In this document: positions 8,568 through 16,959 of the stretch, one piece after another
Layout: each line of letters opens with the position of its first letter
Position numbering within the stretch: the first letter of the stretch is position 1
Source: Bdellovibrionales bacterium
Lineage (GTDB): Bacteria > Bdellovibrionota > Bdellovibrionia > Bdellovibrionales > Bdellovibrionaceae
Assembly: GCA_018266295.1 (NCBI GenBank)
Contig: JAFEAQ010000004.1
Coordinates: forward strand, 434,001-498,000
DNA length: 64,000 bases
Direction of reading: 5' to 3'
Program-made: the position numbers and the translations under genes
Notes under the pieces: model-generated
What the model was told of the DNA's origin: nothing
The model's database searches: none
What the model saw: only the letters and a program-made list of their open reading frames with translations

Positions 8568-9337
8568 CAGCCTTGGGTTGTCGCTGCTGGTTTAGAGAAT
8601 AAGTAAGTTTGACGGATTAATTCGTTGGCCGCGCATGCGCCGCCATTTTTCACACAGAAAGAAACTTTTAAACATTGAAAGGGGTTTGCAGCTCCAGGTG
8701 TGCAGTCCGGAGCTTCGGGACGGCTTCGAACGCCCATGTTCATAACAATACTATTTACTGAGGAAGCTGCAGGCAATCCAGGCATAAAGGTCTCGAGATT
8801 GGCTTTGGCCTCAGGAATTGCCCAGTCCTTCATAAAGGCGACGCTGGCTTCTTTGAAGAGGGCCCATTTTTCGTCATTTGAAAGCGGTGTTGGTTCTAAA
8901 GCGACTTCCCATTCATTGGGAGTTTTCATACGCACTTGGAGATTACTTTGATCAATGCAGATATCCAAGCTTGTGCCCGCTGCGCGTTTTGTGCAGAGGT
9001 TATTGAATTCCCAGCAGAGACGGATCGGAGCGGCTGTTCCCGCACCGATTGTTGTGATTTTACCAGGGCAGCCGTAGTCATCTGTCGCGGGACTGCCAGC
9101 AGTTTGGGGCCGTAAATCTTGCAGATAATTTGCGCGGTCGTAAGCGTTCTTTAAAGAGACCGAGAACTTCTCAATCGCAATTTCAGAGTCAAAGAACGCG
9201 CGTGATTTGTCGTAAGTTTTTGTGAGGTCACCCATCTTGTGAGTAATGCCGACGATCATAATACCCACGATCACGGCGATTGCGATCACAAGCATCGCCC
9301 CCACATACCCGCGCTGATTTTTTAAGAAGGATTTCAT
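8564..9337 (-). CDS. PilX-like minor prepilin
   Basis: A 257-residue protein with the N-terminus MKSFLKNQRG-YVGAMLVIAIAVIVGIM: a short basic leader, a Gly cleavage site and a hydrophobic helix, as in class III-type prepilin substrates. The Glu at mature position 5 is missing, as in some PilX or GspK-like subunits. The exported domain holds several cysteines (GCPGKI, RLCWEFNNLC, ICID, DCTPG, CLKVSFC). It lies 9 bases after the second prepilin gene and overlaps the next gene by 4 bases. It is likely a minor pilin or initiation-complex subunit. Confidence 0.75.
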   Translation of the reverse strand: MKSFLKNQRGYVGAMLVIAIAVIVGIMIVGITHKMGDLTKTYDKSRAFFDSEIAIEKFSVSLKNAYDRANYLQDLRPQTAGSPATDDYGCPGKITTIGAGTAAPIRLCWEFNNLCTKRAAGTSLDICIDQSNLQVRMKTPNEWEVALEPTPLSNDEKWALFKEASVAFMKDWAIPEAKANLETFMPGLPAASSVNSIVMNMGVRSRPEAPDCTPGAANPFQCLKVSFCVKNGGACAANELIRQTYLFSKPAATTQGW

Positions 9338-9346
9338 ACGTGCTCC

Positions 9347-10375
9347 TTAATTGCGTTTCAGCTGACCTGATGGGTAAGAGGGTTTTAGGAAATATACTAA
9401 GTCGAAGGGACGACGATTCATCGGGCGGCGCAAGTTGCGAAGGGATGTCGGAGTTTCGCTCGTCACCTGCATTTGTGCCGACGACAAGCCAATGATGTTA
9501 TTTCTGAAGATGACACGAATCACGCGCTCGACATCGCGGTAAGGAGTCGTGGTCTGGCATTGAGCGGTCGTCATGTATGTTGGCGGACACCATGTGTATC
9601 CGCGGGCGTCGTTGCCTTTAGGTAAATACTCGCGCACGGTGACCTTAAAACTCACGGAAGAGAGACGTCTTCTGCCAACGGTTGTCTGATCTGCATCTGG
9701 GTTATCAACATCGAAAGGAATAGATTCAGCTTCAACGGCTTTAAAATCTACGATGGATCCAAACCACAAATCATCACGCGTTGGCGAGAGCGCAACAGTG
9801 CCGCCGGCTTGTGACTGACCAAGATCAATATAGAGGACACCGAAAGTGCGTGGTGTTGGGCGCTGAAAATAAATCGCTGTCGGCATATAGCGATCAGCCG
9901 GAGCAGGAGCAGCGCCGGTGTAATCACTCTGCAAATTGTCTCGAAGAAAGAACCCAATGGTGTCGATATTTGCTGCCGCTGTTGCAGGATTAAACGTCGA
10001 TGCGAAATCGTAATCCCCGCGGACCCAACCAATGTTCTCTCTTGTACCCGAACCTGATCTATTGTTCAGATCAACACCGGGGCTATATTCGACGTTCACT
10101 CCCATGGAGAGAACGTGTTTGAGATAAAAAGAAATCTCGTTAATTTGAGCTTCAGATTGAATGCGATTTGTGAGTGACTCATTCTGGGTCGCCGCCATGT
10201 TCATGAGTGTTCCAATTCCGTAGAGTAACACCGAAACAAGCACAACTGCGAGGAGGACTTCCATCAGGGAAAAGCCTTGTTGGCTCAACAAGATACTGTT
10301 AGACTTTAAACAACGGCAACTTGTTGTATTTTCGGGGGCTTTTGGATGTTTCGGGGGAACAAATCGTATTGTCAT
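9347..10375 (-). CDS. PilW-like minor prepilin
   Basis: A 342-residue frame with the type IV prepilin motif SQQG-FSLMEVLLAVVLVSVLLYGIG, including Glu at mature position 5. From ATG 10375 the leader is about 34 residues, unusually long. A TTG start at about 10291 or 10288 would give a normal 6-7 residue leader (LLSQQG) and would also remove the head-to-head overlap with the divergent gene, but neither start has an obvious ribosome site. The exported domain is typical of PilW/GspJ-size subunits. It heads the operon that continues into PilX-like and aminopropyltransferase-like genes. Confidence 0.8.
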   Translation of the reverse strand: MTIRFVPPKHPKAPENTTSCRCLKSNSILLSQQGFSLMEVLLAVVLVSVLLYGIGTLMNMAATQNESLTNRIQSEAQINEISFYLKHVLSMGVNVEYSPGVDLNNRSGSGTRENIGWVRGDYDFASTFNPATAAANIDTIGFFLRDNLQSDYTGAAPAPADRYMPTAIYFQRPTPRTFGVLYIDLGQSQAGGTVALSPTRDDLWFGSIVDFKAVEAESIPFDVDNPDADQTTVGRRRLSSVSFKVTVREYLPKGNDARGYTWCPPTYMTTAQCQTTTPYRDVERVIRVIFRNNIIGLSSAQMQVTSETPTSLRNLRRPMNRRPFDLVYFLKPSYPSGQLKRN

Positions 10376-13222
10376 AACCGTATATCGGGCTTCTCATCTC
10401 TTGAGATGATGGTGGCGATTGGTATTCTTGCTACTATCTTTATTCTAGCAATGCCTTTCTTTAGCCAACAAGGAAAAATTGTTAAACAACTAAGAACCTC
10501 TGCAAACTGCCAGGCTATTCTTGACACTGCTTTTGCGCGCGTGAATTCATTCGGAAATTCTTTGGATGGTCACCAAGCTTTGGTGAATCCGGCGATGACA
10601 CTCACAACGGGCGCAAATGCTGCGACCTTATTGGCATATCAAATTCCTGCTGTTCAGCCTAACGCCTATGACCCGGCTTTTGCGTCACAAAGAGCGACAA
10701 TGTATGGTCTAGCTCCGGGTGGAGCGCTTTATACTGAGAACGGTCCGAAGAATGTTCTTCTTCCTCCGGATACAGCTCCGGTTACACAAACAATTCAGCA
10801 TGATGGTGTCACTTTATATACTCCGCTTTTGCTCAAAGGTTCGATGGAGTACTTGGCGACGAAATACAATGCGGGTCACTGCGATGCTTTTGCCCCTGTT
10901 CAGCTTTTAACAAACACGGATTCAAATGCTTTGAGTAGTTTGTTTCAAGGTGGCCTCAAAGATCTTCGTTTAAGCATGAAGGTTAGCCGTTATGACATTG
11001 CTTCGAATCAGTTGAACGGAGCATCTTGTGGAACATTCTGGCCGCGTCCCCGTAACGGCGCGCGCTCAAGCATCGTGTATGAACCGCAATTTGGTAATGG
11101 CGTCACAGCACCAAGACAAATCATCGGACAATTCCCCGCTTGGATTCAAGATACTGATGGCTTCCGTGTTACTATGCGCGCGCAGTATACGAATGATAAA
11201 GGTCAGACTGAAGACTGCGACGGCACGAAAGACTTCTCTTTGCCAGAAGACAAGCAAAACGTTTCTGATTATTTCTATGACGTCAGCTATGTGAAAGCTT
11301 CGCCGGTAGATACTTCAAAAATCGTCGATGATTACTATCGCATGAGAAATGGAACAGTCTGTAACGGTGGAAACTGTTTGGGTCACCCGTTCGAAACCAT
11401 TTATACCAACTTACAACCATACAATGCTGCGAATCCAGATTGGCCGGAAAATCGTGATAGACCTCTGTGTTCGCAGACTCCGGCTAACAACACGAGCATG
11501 GTTGTCAGCATCCGCGTTTATAACACTCAAAAAGAACCGGGCCTTGTGCCGATGTGTATGGATACTTCGAACCAGTGGTTCAAAAACTATTCTGGCAATT
11601 GGTGTCCTGGATCATATAACGGTGGAGCAGAACAAAGTTTCGATAAGAGTTGGAACATGCGTTACACAGGCTGGGTGCCATGTGAGCACATGCAGTTCTG
11701 CAACTCGCGTCCTGACCGCGTGGAAGTTGTTAAGAGCACAGGAACGAACAGCAAAATTCCTGGCGCCGGTGTTTCTGGTCAGCCTTACGTAGAATACAGA
11801 TATCACTACGACAATATTTCTGGTGATAAGAACAACCCGCGTATGTGGGGTTGTGAAATGAAATTTGGCGTGGCGATGCTCGATATGGCCGGGAATTTAA
11901 GTTACGTTCCAGCTGTTGAAGGTATTCAAGCCGATTCTTATATTGCGGGTGATAAGCGTCCGCCGATTAAAGAAATTAATCCGCATGTCTATTTCAAGCC
12001 ACCTCCTTGTTACACTTGTAACTGTAAGCCTTGTAAGGGTGGTAAAGGCCTCTTTGGTGGTTTATTCAACTGGTTCTTATTCGTAGTTCTTGTTGTCGTG
12101 AGCGGTGGTTTGTTCGGGGTTATCGGTGCCGTGATTGTCGGTGCGATGTGCTTGAACGGTGGCCTCGGCTGCTACAGTGGCGGTGGCACCAACTATGCTC
12201 CTTCCACCAGTGGAGGGAAATACAGGTCCTGCGATGACAGTAATAACGGATGTAAGTGCGGTCAGAAGTGTAATGCGATTAAACCGCCGGCTCCGCCATG
12301 GTCTTCGCCTTGGATTGAAGGCTTTGATATTTCTAAGCTTGAACAAAACGCCTGTGCGCCAGGAAGTACTTTCTATTACAATGGCGCCCCAATGAATTCT
12401 GTTGGCGGTATGACTCCGACTCTTGCGTACAAAGTTCCAAAAGGAACTGGTGGTGCTGGTTACGATTACATGACCAATGCGACGACGGATAAGATCCAGC
12501 CGGGTGATGAAGTGATGTGGTCGGCGTTTGATGCGGCCAACTCTCGTTTCTGTTATGTAGCGACTCGTTGTGCTCAAGGAAAACTGCAAGTGATCAAGGA
12601 AAGCAGTGAAGTTCCTGGAGATAACAACTTGTATCCGCTGATGGGCTGTTCAACAGTACGAACGGGTAAGAAGATTGCCTTCAATAACAGTCAGTACGGT
12701 ATTGCTCAAGGTGGTAACGCCTGCTTGGAAGTGGAGTTCATGACGGGTCCACAAAATCCGAGTGGCACAGCGCTTTGGAATTGGTCTAAGTATAACGAGC
12801 AATGCTCATTGACGAATTCAACAGGGAATATCTCAACAGATCCTCGCGTTGTTGGTGGGAACTGCCCTCAGAGCTCGCCAATTGCGACAAACAGTATGAC
12901 CGCCGGCGCGACGCAAATGCAGAACGGGCCCGGTTGTGCCAAGGGAACTCAGGATCCAAATGATCCGGATACAATCAACTTTGCTTGTAAGGCGACGAAA
13001 CTTTACTGGGATGGATGTGCGGCGGCCGGCGCGAAGGGCGCAAGCTCTAGCTGCTATATGTGGTGCTATGCGGAGTGTACAGTTCCAACGTATATTCCAG
13101 AGCATCCATGGGTAGATGATCCGAACCATAAGTCTCAACGTTACTATGAGCCAATGGCTGCGGGTGATGCAAACTTGCCATTCTGTACAATGGATAGAAA
13201 ACAGTTCGATGCAGGCTTCTAG
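10346..13222 (+). CDS. Very large Cys-rich prepilin-like protein
   Basis: A 958-residue protein starting at ATG 10346 after a GGGGG ribosome site. The N-terminus carries a prepilin motif, ISG-FSSLEMMVAIGILATIFILAM, so it should be processed and inserted like a pilin. The exported part is very long and Cys-rich, with clusters CYTCNCKPCKGG (about residues 552-564) and CDDSNNGCKCGQKC (about 626-642). Between them, at about residues 566-610, is a second long hydrophobic Gly/Val stretch. No known tip-adhesin domain is recognised. The size suggests a pilus-tip subunit. The gene overlaps the following acyltransferase-like gene by 14 bases. Confidence 0.75.
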   Translation: MFRGNKSYCHNRISGFSSLEMMVAIGILATIFILAMPFFSQQGKIVKQLRTSANCQAILDTAFARVNSFGNSLDGHQALVNPAMTLTTGANAATLLAYQIPAVQPNAYDPAFASQRATMYGLAPGGALYTENGPKNVLLPPDTAPVTQTIQHDGVTLYTPLLLKGSMEYLATKYNAGHCDAFAPVQLLTNTDSNALSSLFQGGLKDLRLSMKVSRYDIASNQLNGASCGTFWPRPRNGARSSIVYEPQFGNGVTAPRQIIGQFPAWIQDTDGFRVTMRAQYTNDKGQTEDCDGTKDFSLPEDKQNVSDYFYDVSYVKASPVDTSKIVDDYYRMRNGTVCNGGNCLGHPFETIYTNLQPYNAANPDWPENRDRPLCSQTPANNTSMVVSIRVYNTQKEPGLVPMCMDTSNQWFKNYSGNWCPGSYNGGAEQSFDKSWNMRYTGWVPCEHMQFCNSRPDRVEVVKSTGTNSKIPGAGVSGQPYVEYRYHYDNISGDKNNPRMWGCEMKFGVAMLDMAGNLSYVPAVEGIQADSYIAGDKRPPIKEINPHVYFKPPPCYTCNCKPCKGGKGLFGGLFNWFLFVVLVVVSGGLFGVIGAVIVGAMCLNGGLGCYSGGGTNYAPSTSGGKYRSCDDSNNGCKCGQKCNAIKPPAPPWSSPWIEGFDISKLEQNACAPGSTFYYNGAPMNSVGGMTPTLAYKVPKGTGGAGYDYMTNATTDKIQPGDEVMWSAFDAANSRFCYVATRCAQGKLQVIKESSEVPGDNNLYPLMGCSTVRTGKKIAFNNSQYGIAQGGNACLEVEFMTGPQNPSGTALWNWSKYNEQCSLTNSTGNISTDPRVVGGNCPQSSPIATNSMTAGATQMQNGPGCAKGTQDPNDPDTINFACKATKLYWDGCAAAGAKGASSSCYMWCYAECTVPTYIPEHPWVDDPNHKSQRYYEPMAAGDANLPFCTMDRKQFDAGF

Positions 13223-14240
13223 CGTTCAACTTATTAAACGCATTTACGGATTTGATCTTTTAAGAATCGCCACAGTGTTGGCGATTCTTTATTTTCACGT
13301 GTGGCAGTTTTCATTCTTCGAAGACGTGATCACTCTGCCGCCAGAAATTTCAGGCTATCACAACCTGACCGACTGGGTGGGGCCGGTGTTTAAGTACGGC
13401 GGACTTTTTATTGTCGCTCTTTCGTTCTTCCTTATTGGTTTTAAAGCAAAGTCCCATCACATTAGCCGGTTCTTTATTCTGATCATCGGTGTGATTGGCT
13501 TACAAATTCTGAGTGCTGAAGATCCCGCAGACCCGAGCACTTGGAACTGGGATGTCTATTCCTATCTGGTGTTTTCTTACATCTTTGTAATGTTGGTGAC
13601 GAAGAACCTTTATGTGCGCCTATCGCTGATGATTGCGAGCATTGCGGTGTTAAGTATTCCCTACGAAGTCTATGCGCCGCTGTTAAAGATCCCCGACTCT
13701 GTTCAGTTCACGGGTTGGAACATTCTTCCGTGGCTGGGATTGCCGGTGTTATTCCATTCCCTTGGACTTCTCTGGCGGGAGAAAGTTCCGGGAACATTCT
13801 TGAAACTTCAAATATATGAATGGCCGATTTGGATTGCTTTGATCGCGACCTTTTACTTTTTGTCACCGGACGCGGGAGCATTCCCCGCGGGACCTGGGTT
13901 TGAAGCATTCGTTTTTAAGCAGAAACCGTTGCTGTTCTGGCTCCATATGTCGGCTTTTACCTTTTTAATGCGCCTGAGTTTGGATCCGAGAGTGAACCAG
14001 TTACTATCCCAAGCGAAACCAGTTGAATGGGTTTCATCCCTCCGCTGGAATCAGCGCCTGGGTTTTTGCTACTTACTTCAGTTTGTTTTCCTTCCGCTCG
14101 GCCCGATGATGATGAGTTTTTGGGGGGAACACCCTCGTGCCTTCGACTGGTTATGGCTTTTCATTTTTATTGCCGTCGAGCTTGTTGCACGCGTTGTGCT
14201 AAACAGCAAAGTGCTGTTTAAGCGAATTGGCCTGATGTAG
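13209..14240 (+). CDS. Acyltransferase-3-like polytopic membrane protein (paralog B)
   Basis: A 343-residue protein starting at ATG 13209 inside the last codons of the giant prepilin gene, which implies translational coupling. The first helix, GFDLLRIATVLAILYFHVWQF, has the D-x-x-R...FHVW pattern of acyltransferase-3 enzymes. About ten hydrophobic segments follow. It aligns along its length with the protein at 5291-6352. Two paralogs, each at the end of one arm of a divergent prepilin locus, suggest two related acyl or surface modifications, or a heteromeric enzyme. Confidence 0.75.
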   Translation: MQASSVQLIKRIYGFDLLRIATVLAILYFHVWQFSFFEDVITLPPEISGYHNLTDWVGPVFKYGGLFIVALSFFLIGFKAKSHHISRFFILIIGVIGLQILSAEDPADPSTWNWDVYSYLVFSYIFVMLVTKNLYVRLSLMIASIAVLSIPYEVYAPLLKIPDSVQFTGWNILPWLGLPVLFHSLGLLWREKVPGTFLKLQIYEWPIWIALIATFYFLSPDAGAFPAGPGFEAFVFKQKPLLFWLHMSAFTFLMRLSLDPRVNQLLSQAKPVEWVSSLRWNQRLGFCYLLQFVFLPLGPMMMSFWGEHPRAFDWLWLFIFIAVELVARVVLNSKVLFKRIGLM

Positions 14241-14263
14241 TCCGCGAAAATCCACCCTGCCGA

Positions 14264-14291
14264 TTGACTAGAGTCTTTACCCTGATAATAT
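14264..14291 (+). promoter_or_regulatory. Sigma-70-type promoter of the deaminase gene
   Basis: TTGACT (14264-14269), a 16-base spacer and TAATAT (14286-14291) form a strong promoter about 40 bases before the deaminase start codon. Confidence 0.6.
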
Positions 14292-14295
14292 CGGC

Positions 14296-14323
14296 CCTTC
14301 GCCCCTGTGAAAAACGGCGAAGG
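14296..14323 (+). promoter_or_regulatory. 5'-UTR hairpin covering part of the ribosome site
   Basis: CCTTCGCC (14296-14303) and GGCGAAGG (14316-14323) form a perfect 8-bp stem with a 12-base loop. The 3' arm includes AAGG of the AAGGAG ribosome site for the GTG start at 14331, so folding could limit translation. The predicted transcription start is near 14298, which may shorten the 5' arm. Confidence 0.4.
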
Positions 14324-14330
14324 AGCCTCT

Positions 14331-14798
14331 GTGAACAAAGACTTTATGAAACAAGCCATCAAGTTATCCTTGGATAATATGCGCAAAGGCGCCGGCGGTC
14401 CATTTGGCGCTGTCGTTGTACAAGATGGAAAAGTCATTGGCGCAGGCTGGAACAAAGTCACTTCGACGAACGATCCAACAGCACACGCTGAAGTGGTGGC
14501 GATCCGCGAAGCTTGTCAGAATCTCGGAAACTTTGATTTGTCAGGCGCTGAGATTTACACAAGCTGTGAACCATGTCCGATGTGTTTGTCAGCGATCTAC
14601 TGGGCGCGTATCAATAAAATTTACTACGCAAACACCCGTCAGGATGCCGCTGATATCAACTTTGATGATGATTTTATTTATCAGGAAATTCCCAAAGACC
14701 TCAACGACCGTAAGGTTCCGATGGTTCAGTGTCTTCATGATGAAGCTTTGACTGTCTTCCAAGAGTGGAAAGAAAAACAAGACAAGGTTACTTACTAG
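14331..14798 (+). CDS. Nucleoside/guanine deaminase of the CDA fold
   Basis: A 155-residue cytoplasmic zinc hydrolase. GTG 14331 is chosen because AAGGAG lies 5 bases upstream; an in-frame GTG at 14307 has no ribosome site. Zinc ligands are visible in HAEVVAIR (His, with the catalytic Glu) and CEPCPMC (two Cys). The N-terminal GGPFGAVVV and the C-terminal YQEIPKDL region are typical of guanine deaminase (GuaD) and related nucleoside deaminases. It may deaminate guanine to xanthine, but tRNA-adenosine or other purine substrates cannot be excluded. It ends with a 4-base convergent overlap with the next gene. Confidence 0.85.
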   Translation: MNKDFMKQAIKLSLDNMRKGAGGPFGAVVVQDGKVIGAGWNKVTSTNDPTAHAEVVAIREACQNLGNFDLSGAEIYTSCEPCPMCLSAIYWARINKIYYANTRQDAADINFDDDFIYQEIPKDLNDRKVPMVQCLHDEALTVFQEWKEKQDKVTY

Positions 14799-15559
14799 GG
14801 CCTTACGGTTTCTTCCAGACCGTATTTTTTGTACAAATTTGAAAGCAATTTTTTCTGTTCAAGCTCAGCGACGGCCTTGTTAACGGACTTTATTTTTTCA
14901 GGGGCAAGTCTTTTATGAGCAAAAAGACTGACCACAAATTCGTGATGGAACTCACTAAATTCCTTAAAAGACATGCTTGCATAGCGCGAGTTTTGTATTT
15001 CAAAGTAAAATAGTTCCCGAGTGGTACAGATTGCTGAAATACGTTTTGCAACAAGCATCTTCAGAGCCTGTGGTGTATCTTTGTATTCGTAATAGCGAAT
15101 TTTCTTTTCTTGTTGTTTATTAAAGAGCGGACAGTAAGTGTTCGGAGCTTTACCGATAACGAGTGGCCCGTTTTTGAAATCGATTTTATCAACCATTCCA
15201 ATCAGGATGACTTTCATTTTGTGAAAGCGTGCGATCTCTAGATACTGCCCTTCAGCCTCTGGAATGCCCGAGATGCCCATAAAGAAATCGTACGTTCCTT
15301 TCGTTGCATGATGAAGCATTCTCGTCAGTGGCATCGTATCGAACTGAGGATCTAAACCCGCGCGTTGAATAAGCTCGGCCAGGTACTCTTGATAGATACC
15401 ATGTAAGTGTCCATCGCTTTCAAGAATGACAAATGGATTGTAAGGTGTAATCGCAAATGAAACACGCGGAACGGACTCCGTTTTCGGAGTAATCGCAGCA
15501 TGAACGGCCGATGCCGCCAGCCAAATTAGAAATAGAAAAGATAGTTTCAAAGATCTCAA
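14795..15559 (-). CDS. Periplasmic solute-binding protein, family 3
   Basis: A 254-residue protein with a signal peptide (MRSLKLSFLFLIWLAASAVHA). The mature part has the SBP_bac_3 layout: an early FAITPYNPFV strand, GIYQEYLAELIQRAG, and MLHHATKGTYDFFMGIS. This family binds polar amino acids or similar ligands in the periplasm. There is no ABC permease or ATPase nearby, so it may be an orphan sensor protein. A second member with the same layout lies at 34974-35726. Confidence 0.8.
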   Translation of the reverse strand: MRSLKLSFLFLIWLAASAVHAAITPKTESVPRVSFAITPYNPFVILESDGHLHGIYQEYLAELIQRAGLDPQFDTMPLTRMLHHATKGTYDFFMGISGIPEAEGQYLEIARFHKMKVILIGMVDKIDFKNGPLVIGKAPNTYCPLFNKQQEKKIRYYEYKDTPQALKMLVAKRISAICTTRELFYFEIQNSRYASMSFKEFSEFHHEFVVSLFAHKRLAPEKIKSVNKAVAELEQKKLLSNLYKKYGLEETVRP

Positions 15560-15648
15560 TTCGTCACCGCAGGTAAAAAGCTACCATAAATATTTGATAG
15601 TTTATAGTCATGTTACGATTGTGTGAAGACGAAAATAGCGTTGTTTGC

Positions 15649-16959
15649 TTAAGAATGTTTCAAGGGAATTGTGACGAAAAATACAGTGCCTTTGCCAAGA
15701 GTGCTTTCAACATCCAGCTGGCCCCCCATGAGCTCCACGAGTTTTTTTGAAATCGCAAGGCCAAGGCCGCTGCCGCCATATTTGCGCGCTGTTGATGAGA
15801 ACTCTTGAGTATAAGGACTAAAGATTTTGTTGAGATTGTCTTTTTTAATGCCAACACCAGTATCTTCGATCGACCAGCAATAGATATTGCCTTCAGGGCA
15901 TTTCTTTTTAAGTTTGACATAGATTCCGCCAGCGTCAGTGAACTTCACAGCATTGCCGACAATGTTAGTGAGCACTTGGCGAATGCGATGAGAATCGCCG
16001 ACGAGTTCTTCAGGCACTTCACTGGAAATTTCGAAGTGGAAGTTCAGTTTTTTCTTTTGGCACTCGAGAGAGAAAACATTCTCAAGGTATTCTCGGATTT
16101 CTTTGATTTTAAAAGTATGTGGGTCGATATCCAGACGTCCGCTGTCGATACGGCTGAAATCCAAAAGATCATTAACGAGTTTTAACAAAGTATCCGAGCA
16201 TTGCTTAATGATCGAAACATATTCCTTTTGCTCGGCAGGAATGGGAGACTCTTTCAAGAAATCCGAAAAGCCAATAATGCCGTTTAGAGGAGTGCGAATT
16301 TCGTGGCTAATTACAGAGAAGAATTGAGTCCGCTTGATATTGAGGGTTTCAGTATCAAGGCGAGCGTTCATTAGTTCCCAATGCGTGACCGCGGTTTGTT
16401 TCATTTCGCGGGTTGATTGCACACACGAGTAGATCAGAAACAGATCTTCAAAGAACACCCAGCCTGCGTGTTCAAGCCAGCGCCACTCGACTCCGGTGCT
16501 TACGCCATAAAGAGAGAATGGAAAATAAAATCCGCGTATAAAGTGGTCAAGGATAATGACGGCTGAAGCCAGGACAAGAATACGCCAATTGCGATATGTT
16601 GCCAGAAAGGCCAGCGAACCAAAGACATGAAAGTGTGCCTCAATCCTTCCGCCCATGAGATGAATGATCAGCGCAGAAAAACACATCTGTGCAACGCCAA
16701 TAACATAGCCACCGAAATTTTCGCCGGGACGGGCAAAGGAAAAATAAAGTGGTAAAGATGAAATCACACCGCCCAAAATAATGGCGAGCCATACGTGCAT
16801 ATGAAGCGACTGACTTTCGCCGGTCCAAGTGTATGGAGTGAGAGTGATCGCGAGCAGAATGCAAAAAGCCCATTGACCCAGCATAAGCCAGCCGAAAGCG
16901 CGATCAGTGCGCTTTCTGAGGCTGTGCAGGTTTTCTTCAAAGAGCTTGTTTACTTCCAC
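15649..16959 (-). CDS. Membrane-bound histidine kinase
   Basis: A 436-residue sensor kinase starting at GTG 16959 behind GAGGAGGAG, overlapping the upstream gene by 10 bases. Residues about 18-175 form five to six membrane helices. The HisKA domain has FFSVISHEIRTPLNGIIGFSDF, with the phospho-accepting His near residue 219. The HATPase domain has the N box (NIVGNAVKF), G1 (IEDTGVGI) and G2 (GGSGLGLAI). There is no receiver domain and no response regulator gene adjacent. Coupling to a thioredoxin-fold protein suggests it might sense a redox or membrane signal. Confidence 0.9.
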   Translation of the reverse strand: MEVNKLFEENLHSLRKRTDRAFGWLMLGQWAFCILLAITLTPYTWTGESQSLHMHVWLAIILGGVISSLPLYFSFARPGENFGGYVIGVAQMCFSALIIHLMGGRIEAHFHVFGSLAFLATYRNWRILVLASAVIILDHFIRGFYFPFSLYGVSTGVEWRWLEHAGWVFFEDLFLIYSCVQSTREMKQTAVTHWELMNARLDTETLNIKRTQFFSVISHEIRTPLNGIIGFSDFLKESPIPAEQKEYVSIIKQCSDTLLKLVNDLLDFSRIDSGRLDIDPHTFKIKEIREYLENVFSLECQKKKLNFHFEISSEVPEELVGDSHRIRQVLTNIVGNAVKFTDAGGIYVKLKKKCPEGNIYCWSIEDTGVGIKKDNLNKIFSPYTQEFSSTARKYGGSGLGLAISKKLVELMGGQLDVESTLGKGTVFFVTIPLKHS

